From positions 1,488,001-1,552,000 of the forward strand of contig NZ_CP120210.1 of NCBI RefSeq assembly GCF_029369745.1: a stretch of 64,000 nucleotides of DNA. The letters are read 5' to 3'. Of the stretch, positions 25,830 through 34,340 are shown piece by piece. Each line of letters starts with the position of its first letter. Position 1 is the first letter of the stretch. Below the pieces are notes generated by a model. That model made no database searches, was not told the DNA's origin, and worked only from the letters and a program-made list of their open reading frames with translations. Source of the DNA: Amycolatopsis sp. QT-25 (GTDB taxonomy: Bacteria; Actinomycetota; Actinomycetes; Mycobacteriales; Pseudonocardiaceae). Both the position numbers and the translations under genes were made by a program.

Positions 25830-26054
25830 CGTCGTGAGAGGTGACCGAAGCGAAGCGTTCGTCCCGGCGTACTCGTTGTTCGAGTTGGTCGGCGTCCGCG
25901 CGCCGCACCGGCCTTCCGGCCGCGGTCAGGCCGAGTCGTCCCGAAATCTTCACGTCGAGCTGTGGACAAGAGGGCCGCGGACGTGTTGGGCTGAGACCCG
26001 GCCGAACCTGGCGTAATCGGCTGTTTCTGCCCTGCGACGTCGAGGAGCGGTGCC

Positions 26055-28505
26055 CTGAGCCTGTCGGAGTACCTCCGGGAGAACTGGATCGACGTCGTGA
26101 ACGACGCGATCCTGCACGTGGATCTCACCCTGGTGGCGATGGCACTGGCCGTGCTGATCGGCATGACGATCGGCCTGCTCACCTACCGTCGGCGGTGGCT
26201 CGGCGCGATGGCGACCACGACGACGGCGGCGTTCCTGACCGTGCCGTCGATCGCGCTGCTGGGCATCCTGATCGGCCCGTTCGGGCTGGGGCTGACGAAT
26301 GTCCTGTGCGCCTTGGTGCTCTACGCGCTTCTGCCGATCACCCGCAACACGATCGTCGGGCTGCGTGGCGTCGACCCGGCCGTGGTGGACGCGGCGCGTG
26401 GTATGGGGTTCGGCCGCGTGCGGCTGCTGTTCCGCGTGCGGCTCCCGCTCGCCTGGCCGGTGATCCTTTCCGGCATCCGGGTCTCGACGCAGCTCACGAT
26501 CGGTATCGCGGCCATCGGCGCGTATGTCAAGGGCCCGGGCCTCGGCAACCAGATCTTCGACGGGCTCGGCCGGTTCGGCTCGGTCAACTCGCTGAACCAG
26601 GTACTCACCGGAACGCTCGGGATCATGGTGCTGGCGCTGCTGTTCGACCTCGCCTTCGTGCTGGTCGGCAAGCTGACCACACGGCGTCGGCCCCGTACCC
26701 CCCGAGCGTCGGCTCCGGTGACGACGGGGGAAGCCGCCGGAATGGGCGGGGAGACGATCGAGCTTCGGGACGTCAGCAAGCATTACCCCGGCCGAGCGGT
26801 ACCGGCGGTCGAACGCCTGACGATGCGCATCCCCGCGGGTGAGATCGTCGTGCTGGCCGGTCCGTCGGGGTGTGGCAAGACGACGACCATGCGGATGATC
26901 AACCGGCTCGTCGAGCCCACCGTGGGCGTCGTCACGATCGGCGGCACCGACGTGTCGGCGCTCGACCTCGACGAACACCGGCGCAACACCGGCTACGTCA
27001 TCCAGCAGATCGGGCTCTTCCCGCACCTGCGGGTGGACGCCAACATCGGCGTGGTGCCGCGGCTGCTCGGCTGGACCCGGCGACGTGTCGCCGACCGTGT
27101 GCGCGAGCTGCTCGAGGTCGTCGGCCTGACCCGCGAGCACGGCGTCCGGTACCCGCGCGAGCTTTCCGGCGGTCAGCAGCAGCGCGTCGGGGTGGCGCGG
27201 GCGATGGCCGCGGACCCGCCCGTCCTGCTGATGGACGAGCCGTTCGGCTCCACCGACGCGATCACACGCGCCCGGCTGCAGGACGAATTCCTTCGCCTGC
27301 AACGGGAAGTACGCAAGACGATCGTGTTCGTCACGCACGACTTCGACGAGGCGCTGAAGGTCGGCGACCGGATCGCCGTGCTGCGGGAGCGATCGGTGAT
27401 CGCGCAGTACGACACGCCTCAGGCGATCCTCGCCGCGCCGGCGGACGGTTACGTCGCGAGCTTCGCCGGCTCGAAACGGAATCTGAAGCGGCTCGCGCTG
27501 ATCCGGGTGGGTGAGCTGGACCTCCGGCCGGCGACGGGGCCGGACGGCCTGCCTCCGGTCCGGCTCGACGCCACCCTGCTGGACGTGCTCGACGTGATGG
27601 TGCGGACCGGCAGCACCGAGGTCGTGGTCACCGAGGACGGCACCGCGCGGCCGCGGGGGGTGTGCGACGTGCCCCGCCTCGTCGCGGCACTCCGACCCGC
27701 CGACGAGAGGCCCGCCCCCGCGATCCCGGCCGCTGAGGAGGCGCCCGCCCCGGGTCCCGACGCCACGGTGCCCGCGTCGCCTCGTCGGCGCCGGCTCGGG
27801 TTGCTGGTGCGTCCGGTCCTGCTGATGCTGGCCTTGCTGGCACTCTTCGTCATCGTGCGTGCGCACCCGATCGACTCGATCGAAGAGCGTTTTCTCAACA
27901 CCGGCGAGATCTTCACCGAACTGGGCGCGCACCTGCGGCTCACCCTGATTTCGACGGTGTGCACCATCGCCATCGCCCTCCCGCTCGGCATCCTGCTGAC
28001 TCGCGCCGGTGCCCGCTGGGCCAGGCCGATCGGCCTGGGGCTGGGCAACCTCGGCCAGGCGATCCCGTCGATCGGGTTCGTCGTGCTGCTCGCGCTCTGG
28101 ATCGGCACGGGCACCGCGACAGCGGTGACGGCGCTCGTCGTCTACGCGACCTTGCCGGTGCTGCGCAACACGATCGTCGGGCTCGACGGCGTCGACCCGG
28201 CCCTTGTCGACGCCGCGCGCGGCATGGGGATGAGCAAGACGGCCGTCCTGTGGCGGATCGAACTGCCGCTGGCGGTCCCGGTGATCATCGCCGGGATCCG
28301 GACCGCGCTGGTGCTCACCGTCGCGAGCGCGACGCTGGCGACGTTCATCGACGGCGGCGGTCTCGGCGGAGGGCTGGTCGCCGGGATCGGTCTGTACCGC
28401 CCGATCCTGAGCTTGACCTTCGGCATCATCGTCGCCGTACTGGCACTCTTCGTCGACTGGCTGGGGCTGGTCGCCGAGGAGATCCTGCATCCGCGCGGCA
28501 CGTAG
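26055..28505 (+). CDS. Osmoprotectant ABC importer: permease-ATPase-permease fusion
   Basis: One uninterrupted frame encodes three usual subunits. Residues about 15-212 are an OpuC-type permease (ARGMGFGRVRLLFRVRLPLA). Residues about 234-470 are the ATPase, with Walker A GPSGCGKTT (269-277), LSGGQQQRVGVARAMA, Walker B LLMDEPFG and DFDEALKVGDRIAVL. A CBS-like segment follows to about 555, then a second permease (about 582-809; ARGMGMSKTAVLWRIELPLA). The family imports glycine betaine, choline or related osmolytes. After the in-frame TGA at 25992 there is no ATG, GTG or TTG before GTG 26097, yet the typical N-terminal sequence (SLSEYLRENWIDVV) begins earlier. I place the start at CTG 26055, with GAGGAG at 26042-26047. 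The binding protein follows 28 bases later. Confidence 0.88.
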   Translation: MSLSEYLRENWIDVVNDAILHVDLTLVAMALAVLIGMTIGLLTYRRRWLGAMATTTTAAFLTVPSIALLGILIGPFGLGLTNVLCALVLYALLPITRNTIVGLRGVDPAVVDAARGMGFGRVRLLFRVRLPLAWPVILSGIRVSTQLTIGIAAIGAYVKGPGLGNQIFDGLGRFGSVNSLNQVLTGTLGIMVLALLFDLAFVLVGKLTTRRRPRTPRASAPVTTGEAAGMGGETIELRDVSKHYPGRAVPAVERLTMRIPAGEIVVLAGPSGCGKTTTMRMINRLVEPTVGVVTIGGTDVSALDLDEHRRNTGYVIQQIGLFPHLRVDANIGVVPRLLGWTRRRVADRVRELLEVVGLTREHGVRYPRELSGGQQQRVGVARAMAADPPVLLMDEPFGSTDAITRARLQDEFLRLQREVRKTIVFVTHDFDEALKVGDRIAVLRERSVIAQYDTPQAILAAPADGYVASFAGSKRNLKRLALIRVGELDLRPATGPDGLPPVRLDATLLDVLDVMVRTGSTEVVVTEDGTARPRGVCDVPRLVAALRPADERPAPAIPAAEEAPAPGPDATVPASPRRRRLGLLVRPVLLMLALLALFVIVRAHPIDSIEERFLNTGEIFTELGAHLRLTLISTVCTIAIALPLGILLTRAGARWARPIGLGLGNLGQAIPSIGFVVLLALWIGTGTATAVTALVVYATLPVLRNTIVGLDGVDPALVDAARGMGMSKTAVLWRIELPLAVPVIIAGIRTALVLTVASATLATFIDGGGLGGGLVAGIGLYRPILSLTFGIIVAVLALFVDWLGLVAEEILHPRGT

Positions 28506-28533
28506 CCCGACCGACCCCAAGGAGGACCAACCC

Positions 28534-29508
28534 ATGCGGATGCTCCAGCGCACGAACGCCGCTGTGCTCGCCCTCGTCGTGGCAGCGACGCTCGTGGCCG
28601 GCTGCACGATCGGCAAGGACGAGACCGGCGCCCGGGTGGGCGCGGGATCCATCAAGAAGATCGACGCGTTGGACGGGGTCCAGATCCGCGTCAGCTCCAA
28701 GGAGTTCGACGAGCAACTGCTGCTCGGTCAGCTCGCCCTCGTCGCACTGCAAGCGGCCGGGGCGAGCCCGCAGGACAAGACCAACATCACCGGCTCGAGC
28801 AACGTCCGCCAAGCGCTGACCAGCGGCGCGGTCGACCTGTACTGGGAGTACACCGGCACCGCCTGGATCAGCTACCTCAACCAGACCAAGCCGATCAGCG
28901 ATCCGCAGGCGCAGTACGAAGCGGTCAAACAAGCCGACGCCGCCAACGGCGTCACGTGGTGGGCACGCTCGCCGGCCAACGACACCTACGCCCTCGCGGG
29001 CAATCCGGCGACCCTGGCCCGGACCGGTGTCAAGACGCTGTCCGACTACGCGGCCCTGGTGAAGCGGGACCCGGCCGCGGCCTCGACCTGTATGGGGCCG
29101 GAGTTCAAGAGCCGGGACGACGGGTTCCCCGGCCTGGCGAAGACCTACGGGTTCACCCTGCCCGACCCGCAGGTGCACCTGCTCAACGACGCCGTCGTCT
29201 ACGCGAGCGTCGGCAAGGGAGATCCCTGCGGCTTCGGCTCGGTCGCCTCCACCGACGGGCGCGTGGCCGCGCAGCAGCTCACCGTGCTCGAAGACGACAA
29301 GCATTTCTTCCCTACGTACAACCCCGCGATCACGATCGCCACTCCACTCGCCCGGAAATACCCGCAGCTGGAGCAGGTCTTCACGTCGATCGCCGCGAAG
29401 CTGGACACCGCGACGCTCACGGACCTCAACAAGAAGGTCAGCGTCGACGGCCAGAAGTCCGCAACGGTCGCCCGCGACTGGCTCAAGTCGGCAGGCTTCA
29501 TCAGCTGA
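28534..29508 (+). CDS. Osmoprotectant-binding lipoprotein of ABC importer
   Basis: 324 residues. ATG at 28534 with AAGGAGG upstream. The signal ends in a lipobox LVAGC (Cys24), so the protein is anchored to the outer face of the membrane. The mature domain matches the OpuAC/OsmF-type binding fold: VRVSSKEFDEQLLLGQLALV-like start (here VQIRVSSKEFDEQ), VDLYWEYTGTAWI with aromatic ligand-cage candidates, and a C-terminal PAITIATPLARKYPQLEQVF. It delivers betaine-like compounds to the fused permease at 26055. Co-transcribed with that gene. Confidence 0.9.
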   Translation: MRMLQRTNAAVLALVVAATLVAGCTIGKDETGARVGAGSIKKIDALDGVQIRVSSKEFDEQLLLGQLALVALQAAGASPQDKTNITGSSNVRQALTSGAVDLYWEYTGTAWISYLNQTKPISDPQAQYEAVKQADAANGVTWWARSPANDTYALAGNPATLARTGVKTLSDYAALVKRDPAAASTCMGPEFKSRDDGFPGLAKTYGFTLPDPQVHLLNDAVVYASVGKGDPCGFGSVASTDGRVAAQQLTVLEDDKHFFPTYNPAITIATPLARKYPQLEQVFTSIAAKLDTATLTDLNKKVSVDGQKSATVARDWLKSAGFIS

Positions 29509-29565
29509 ACCGTCGTCGCCGCGGCAGCTACCCGGCGCGGGCGCGCGGGTTCGCCGGAAGGTCGT

Positions 29566-29721
29566 TCACAGCTGCGTCGCGAGCCAAAGCGCCATCCAGG
29601 TCAGGCAGCCCAGCGCCCCGCCGACGCCGAAGGCGAGCAGCATCCGCCGCACGGCGGCGATCTCACCCGCTCGCCCGGTCACCTCGGTCATCCCAGCGTG
29701 AACATTCGTCATGTCGGTCAT
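29566..29721 (-). CDS. Small single-helix membrane protein, function unknown
   Basis: 51 residues from ATG at 29721 (a second ATG at 29712). After a polar start (MTDMTNVHAGMTEVTGRAGE) it has a basic turn and one hydrophobic helix (MLLAFGVGGALGCLTWMALW). It lies in the spacer between the binding-protein gene and the STAS-domain gene, on the opposite strand to the transporter. Not recognised. Coding is suggested by composition and a clear transmembrane pattern. Confidence 0.45.
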   Translation of the reverse strand: MTDMTNVHAGMTEVTGRAGEIAAVRRMLLAFGVGGALGCLTWMALWLATQL

Positions 29722-29916
29722 GGTCGGGCTTTCCCCGGGAAGCCACGGTTTACGCCGGACTCACCGGTCTGGGTGAGCTTGACGAGGCGGCCCGCACACC
29801 GTGCCCTTGCCGACCAAGGCGCACCGACTGCCCGTCCCCGAATAACGGATACGGATACGGATACGAGGAGATCGAGCCGCCGTCGGATAGTCGGGACAGG
29901 CTGGTGGGCAACGGTG

Positions 29917-30270
29917 TCACCGACGCTCGTCGCGTCGAAACGCCGGCCGGAGGGGGAGCGAGGTGTCGAGTCCGAGCAGGGCGAGTTTCCGTCGCACGGT
30001 GTCGGAGACGACGACGTCCAGCCCTGTGGGGCGATGCTGAACCAGGCGAATCAGCGGCGGAAGAGCCTCGAACGACAAGTAGGTGACCGCGGAGAGGTCG
30101 ACGGCGACGGCGACGTCCAACGGAGCGGACAGTGCGTCTTGGAGTACCGCCGTCATGACTGGGGCGTCGGGCAGTTCACCGGCCGCTCGAACGGTGAGAA
30201 CCGGCCGGTCGCCGGCCGCGGCGTGTTCGGGCGGACGGGAGTCGTCGACCGAGCCTGTGATGATGGACAT
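29917..30270 (-). CDS. STAS-domain protein (anti-sigma-factor-antagonist-like)
   Basis: 117 residues. The centre DVAVAVDLSAVTYLSFEALP aligns with the STAS core of anti-anti-sigma factors, where the usual reading is a DSSG phosphorylation loop. Here that loop reads SFEA, so the regulatory Ser is missing or moved; the Glu in its place could mimic a constantly phosphorylated state (inference). In actinomycetes such proteins tune stress or sporulation sigma factors by binding an anti-sigma kinase; no kinase gene is adjacent. Sequence near the ends is Pro/Arg-rich. Confidence 0.7.
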   Translation of the reverse strand: MSIITGSVDDSRPPEHAAAGDRPVLTVRAAGELPDAPVMTAVLQDALSAPLDVAVAVDLSAVTYLSFEALPPLIRLVQHRPTGLDVVVSDTVRRKLALLGLDTSLPLRPAFRRDERR

Positions 30271-30762
30271 TCGCGCGCTCCTCCGAGGCCGAAGGCCCTC
30301 CCGCCGGTCGGTTCCGGACAGGAAGCACAGCTGGCGGGCTTCGGCTACCTACGTAAGTCGCTGGTGATTCGTTACGCGTTAGCTTGCGGATGGGCCTGGC
30401 CGGGAAAGCTCCTGTTCACCGAGCCCGGCGTCCTTCCAACGGGTGATCGCTGCACCCGCTGGCCGAGATTTTGAATCGGTCTTCGGGGCCTCGTCGATGG
30501 GCTACTTCCTGCCTGAAGAGGGGTGAGGCGATGGCTCGATCCCGTGTCGGCCGGGTCGAAGAGCAAGGTGGCCGAACCGTCCGCCGATCGGCGTGACGAC
30601 AGCGGGCCCGCTCAGGCGTGGAGAACCGATAACCGAGGAGGTTGGGCTCCGGTTCTAGGCCAATCCAGTACACCCGTGTCCGCATGGTCGATCTTGCGGA
30701 GCTCGGCAGTACGGTGCCGGCGATCCGGATGTGGATCAGCCCTCAGCCGCAGTGCGGGCCGT
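30271..30762. other. Intergenic, nothing recognised
   Basis: About 490 bases between the STAS gene and the end of the EcsC-like gene. Frames present have poor codon bias. No hairpin or repeat stood out. Confidence 0.4.
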
Positions 30763-31512
30763 TTACGAACGCTCCCAACGATTCGAGAGCCCTGAGTCGG
30801 ACGGCGCGATATCAAGCTCTTTCGTGGGCCATGACCGGGGCGCGGGGCCGAACGCGCGGCGCGCGGCGCGGACGGCCACGGCGGCAACGGTGGCGTTGGC
30901 GCCGCCGCCGATCACCGCGCCGATGCCGAACGGGACGACCCGGCCGAGCACGATGACGCTCTGCTTGGTGCCGTACTTGGTGACGAAGTTCTTGCCCAGG
31001 ACGTTGTTGATCTGGCGCAGCGTCGTCGAGGGCACCTTGCCGACGAGCTGACGGGCCCAGTGCTGACCGGTGCGCTCGGCGACCTTCCCGATGATGGTCT
31101 CGGAGCCGGACTGGCCGAGCATGATCCCCATGACGAGCGTGCGACGGCGTTCGATCTCGTCCAGCCGGACCCCGTGGACCTCGGCGAGTGAGAGGACGAA
31201 CAGGGTGCTCAGCTCGAGCGAGGAGAAGAACTCGCCCGCCGACAGCGCCAGCGCGATCCCGGTACCGACAGCGGGCGCGGCCGCAGTGGCCCCGACCGCG
31301 GCGCCCGTGCTCGCCAGCGCGCTGACGTACATCCGCTCCAGGGTGCGCACGACCTCCTCGGGTGTCGCATCCGGGTTGCGCTGCCGGGCACGGGCGATGT
31401 TCTTGCGCACCAATGGTGCTTGCGCGCCGATGGCCTTGTCCACCAGGTTGAGCAACGGCCGGCCCCGTCCGCTCGACACCGGACCCGCTTCTTCGAGGGC
31501 GTCAGAGACCAC
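30763..31512 (-). CDS. EcsC-family-like membrane-associated protein
   Basis: 249 residues from GTG at 31512, preceded by AAGGAG. Two hydrophobic glycine/alanine-rich segments (VGATAAAPAVGTGIALALSA and VVPFGIGAVIGGGANATVAA) flank a charged middle part with EIERRRTLVMGIMLGQSG, a stretch typical of EcsC/DUF697-type proteins. The role of this family is poorly known; in Bacillus EcsC is linked to an ABC transporter. It is likely associated with the membrane. The neighbouring genes give no functional hint. Confidence 0.6.
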   Translation of the reverse strand: MVSDALEEAGPVSSGRGRPLLNLVDKAIGAQAPLVRKNIARARQRNPDATPEEVVRTLERMYVSALASTGAAVGATAAAPAVGTGIALALSAGEFFSSLELSTLFVLSLAEVHGVRLDEIERRRTLVMGIMLGQSGSETIIGKVAERTGQHWARQLVGKVPSTTLRQINNVLGKNFVTKYGTKQSVIVLGRVVPFGIGAVIGGGANATVAAVAVRAARRAFGPAPRSWPTKELDIAPSDSGLSNRWERS

Positions 31513-31657
31513 ACCGAACTCCTTGAGTCGTCACGTTCCCCACAGTTTCGCATCCGAGCACGGTGTTCGTGCTCGGGCTGTCGTTCAGGCGAGCGAGTTC
31601 GCTCCCTGCGTGCTCGGTGTCGTGTTCGTCGAGGCTGTCCCCAGTCGATCCGGTGGA

Positions 31658-31760
31658 TCCGATGGAGCTGGTGCCGTGCGCGTGTCGGTGACGCGATGCT
31701 TCCGGGTGGGTCCGATGGAGCTGGTGCCGTGCGCGTGTCGGTGACGCGATGCTTCCGGGA
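31658..31760. repeat. Two tandem copies of a 53-bp unit
   Basis: tccgatggagctggtgccgt, followed by gcgcgtgtcggtgacgcgat and gcttccggg, occurs at 31658 and again at 31711 with no visible differences over about 49 bases. It lies in the 324-base spacer between the EcsC-like and CGNR genes. Confidence 0.9.
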
Positions 31761-31836
31761 TCGTCCGGGCCACGGTGGACTATGCGATCGAGCACGCGAC
31801 GGCCGAGCCTTGGCTGGCGACGATGCCGCACCAGGG

Positions 31837-32454
31837 TCACGCCTTCCTGGCGGGAGAGCCACGCCGGCTGGTCTTTTCCCAGGTGCCGCAGGCGCTCATG
31901 CTGCACCACCGGCGTGCACCGTTTTTGCTGGTGTCGTGGAACAGCCACCCACAGCTGCCGTCGTGGCCGAGGCATTCTTTGATCCGACTGAAGTCGGCGT
32001 TGATCGCGGTCTCCACCGCGGAGTGCGCTATCGGCCACAGAACGCAGTCGAGTTCGCCCTTCGGTGACCAGTTCCAGTTCAAGCCGTTCGGGGTGGAGAC
32101 CAGGCCGGCACGCCGCATCGCCTCTGCGTACGCCTGCTGGAGGTGGGTGAGTGCCGGGCCGGGTGGCTCATCGCCTTGGGCGATGGCGACGAAGACCGCG
32201 TAGATCGCCTCGCGGAGTTCCTTGGCGCGCGAGAGTGTGGTTCGGGCGGCTTCAGGATCGCGTTGGCCGCGTTTGCGCAACAGCTCCGCTCGGTTCGCCC
32301 CGATGGTGCCGGCGTCCGTGGACCAGTCGACGAGGCTGGGGAAGTCGGCGAGATGGTCGTGAGAGTTCTTGTCGGCGCGATCCCGGCGTGGGCCCACGGT
32401 GTTGGCGAAGTCCAGACAGAGGAGACCACCGATGTGCTCGAGTGGTTCAGACAT
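31837..32454 (-). CDS. ABATE / CGNR zinc-finger transcription regulator
   Basis: 205 residues from ATG at 32454 with GGAAGG upstream. The N-terminal LCLDFANTVGPRRDR is the start of the ABATE domain (predicted stress-related ligand binding). The C-terminus is the CGNR-type zinc finger: SCGWLFHDTSKNGARRWCSM, then SACGTW, where the usual CGNR reads CGTW. Proteins of this type bind DNA as regulators. The MFS transporter gene lies 65 bases upstream on the same strand, so the protein may regulate that transporter (inference). The downstream side has a tandem repeat. Confidence 0.8.
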   Translation of the reverse strand: MSEPLEHIGGLLCLDFANTVGPRRDRADKNSHDHLADFPSLVDWSTDAGTIGANRAELLRKRGQRDPEAARTTLSRAKELREAIYAVFVAIAQGDEPPGPALTHLQQAYAEAMRRAGLVSTPNGLNWNWSPKGELDCVLWPIAHSAVETAINADFSRIKECLGHDGSCGWLFHDTSKNGARRWCSMSACGTWEKTSRRGSPARKA

Positions 32455-32519
32455 CGACGTCCCTTCCGGCAGGCGCGGTGCCGGCCCGCGACGAGGGCAG
32501 TTGGCGGCAGCGCACATCA

Positions 32520-33806
32520 CTAACGTAACGGGGGCACCGGCGAGTTCGCTGAGCCGTCGAAGTCTCCGTGTCGCCGGTCGCCGCATTCATCCTCAGGTCG
32601 AGTGCTTTCCGATCGAGCGCGAGTGCGCCGTGGCAAGGCCGCCAGGGTGACGAGGGCGAGCAGGGTGGCGATGGCGAAGGCGGTGGTGAGGCCGGCGAGG
32701 TCGACGACGAGTCCGAGTGCCGCCGGGCCCGCGGCGGCGCCCAGCGTGATGAAGACGACCACGATGCTGAAGCCTCGGGTGGGGTGATCCGGGAACACCG
32801 TCGAGCTCCAGAGCGACAGCAGGGTGCCGCCGACCATGAATCCGATGCCGTAGAGCACCGCGGAAGTCAAGGCGAACCCCCAGCCCGGAGGAGCCAGCCA
32901 GAGAACGGCGGTCGAGGCGGAAAGGACGACCTGGGCGGCCACGAAAATCGGGCGAAGGCCGTGTTGTCGCACGAAGCGCCCGGTGAAGACACCGATCGTT
33001 CCCGCGATCCCGATGACCGTCCACAGGGCCGGGGCCACACGTTCGTCTCCGCCATTGGCCGTGGCGACGGCGACCCCGGCGAACGACCAGTAAACGGCAC
33101 CGACGAGTCCTGATGACGTCGCAGCAGCGAACAAGGGCCAGGCGCCCCTCCGGCGCGCCAGTTCGAGCCAGCGAACCGGCGCAGGCGATTGTTCGCGGGT
33201 CACCGGGGCGGACGGCAGCGAACGGAGATTCCACGCCATCACGGCGAACGCGGCCAAGGCCGCGGCGAGCCAAACCACCCTCCATCCAGAGCCGGTCGCG
33301 AACAGGGCGGCCGGGCCGGCGAGGACGACTCCGAAGGTGGTGCCGGTGCTGATCAACGACAGCGCGTGTGCACGCTTCGTGGGTTGGACGGTGTCCTCGA
33401 CGACGTCGGAGTATGGCGTCCAGACCCATCCCGGAGCCATTCCGGACAGGGCCACTCCCGCGACCAGGACCCCCATGTTCGGCGCCGCGGCGATCATCAG
33501 CATCCCGGCGCCGGCGCAACCCAGCCCCACGCCGATCGGCAGTCGCGGCGATCTCCGGCCCGCCCACCAGCCGACGACGACGAGTGCGATCAGTTCACCG
33601 AGGTAGCCGATGCTGGTCACGGCGCCGAGGACTCCGGCGGAGCCGCCGAATTCGGCCTGGAAGCGGGGCAGGAACAGGCCGTACCCATATCGTCCGAACC
33701 CGTAGGTGACCGCGAGGGTCGCCAAACCGGACAGACCGAGACGCCACGGGCCGGTCCACTCGCCGCCTGCTTTCTCCGCCGGGACGGCCGCCGTTCCAGT
33801 GTGCAT
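32520..33806 (-). CDS. MFS transporter (YbfB/YjiJ-like)
   Basis: 428 residues from ATG at 33806; another ATG at 33851 would add 15 residues. About 12 membrane helices. The first helix region AVTYGFGRYGYGLFLPRFQA is characteristic of the YbfB/YjiJ family. SDVVEDTVQPTKRAHALSLI lies in the central part, and the C-terminus is a charged tail. Probably a proton-driven exporter or importer of a small molecule; the substrate is unknown. Same orientation as, and upstream of, the CGNR regulator gene. Confidence 0.82.
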   Translation of the reverse strand: MHTGTAAVPAEKAGGEWTGPWRLGLSGLATLAVTYGFGRYGYGLFLPRFQAEFGGSAGVLGAVTSIGYLGELIALVVVGWWAGRRSPRLPIGVGLGCAGAGMLMIAAAPNMGVLVAGVALSGMAPGWVWTPYSDVVEDTVQPTKRAHALSLISTGTTFGVVLAGPAALFATGSGWRVVWLAAALAAFAVMAWNLRSLPSAPVTREQSPAPVRWLELARRRGAWPLFAAATSSGLVGAVYWSFAGVAVATANGGDERVAPALWTVIGIAGTIGVFTGRFVRQHGLRPIFVAAQVVLSASTAVLWLAPPGWGFALTSAVLYGIGFMVGGTLLSLWSSTVFPDHPTRGFSIVVVFITLGAAAGPAALGLVVDLAGLTTAFAIATLLALVTLAALPRRTRARSESTRPEDECGDRRHGDFDGSANSPVPPLR

Positions 33807-34041
33807 GTCCCCGGCTACCCCCGACCGTGTCACCCATGCACCGGTGATCATGCTTTCACTGGATCGGAGTAGTGATTGCCTTGTTCGGAGGAGAAATGTC
33901 GCACTGTAAATTAGATCGAGCCCGGTTGACTCCGCGCATCTCACTCGGCAAAACTGATTGCACCGGTATACGCAGTTTTGCCTGTACCGATACTAGCTGT
34001 GTTCGAGCCGCTGGTGCCGGTCCGGCTGGTCGCAGGCCTGT

Positions 34042-34084
34042 GACGGCCTCCTTCCCCACGCTGAAGGCAGGAAAGGAGGCCGTC
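34042..34084. repeat. Inverted repeat (12-bp arms)
   Basis: GACGGCCTCCTT at 34042-34053 pairs perfectly with AAGGAGGCCGTC at 34073-34084. It resembles the 59-bp palindromes only in its GGCCTCCTT core, so it is a different element. Confidence 0.75.
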
Positions 34085-34110
34085 CCGTACTTCGGGTAGG
34101 GGTGGGTCGA

Positions 34111-34180
34111 GTTTCGTCGGCTGCGCGGGTGCGCCTGGGGCGGCCACGAGAGAGAGCTACGGCGGCGGCTTAGCGGGCAC
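34111..34180. repeat. Dispersed repeat, copy B
   Basis: Matches 10012-10083 across most of its length (gtttcgtcggctg, cacgagagagag, tacggcggcggct, gcgggcac). Directly follows an inverted repeat, as does copy A. Confidence 0.7.
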
Positions 34181-34340
34181 TGGAGTCGTCATGTCACTTG
34201 TGGACTGTCAGAGCCACGCCAGGCCTCTTCAGCGATTTCGGGTCTGCTCCGACTTCAGTACGCCAAGTTCCCAGCACGATCAGCCGATCTGCTTGTTTCG
34301 CGGTCCAAGGCGGGTTGCGCATGGTCAACGGAGCCGCTGG

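Larger units (their letters stand above)
33807..34340. other. Intergenic region with inverted repeats
   Basis: 534 bases, no gene seen. It contains a hairpin GGCAAAACTG/CAGTTTTGCC at 33947-33983, an inverted repeat at 34042-34084 (GACGGCCTCCTT/AAGGAGGCCGTC) and copy B of the dispersed repeat at 34111-34180. Confidence 0.6.

Noticed and set aside
25950..28700. A 916-codon open frame on the minus strand
   Set aside because: Antisense shadow of the fused ABC importer; Asp/His/Arg-rich translation with no domain.
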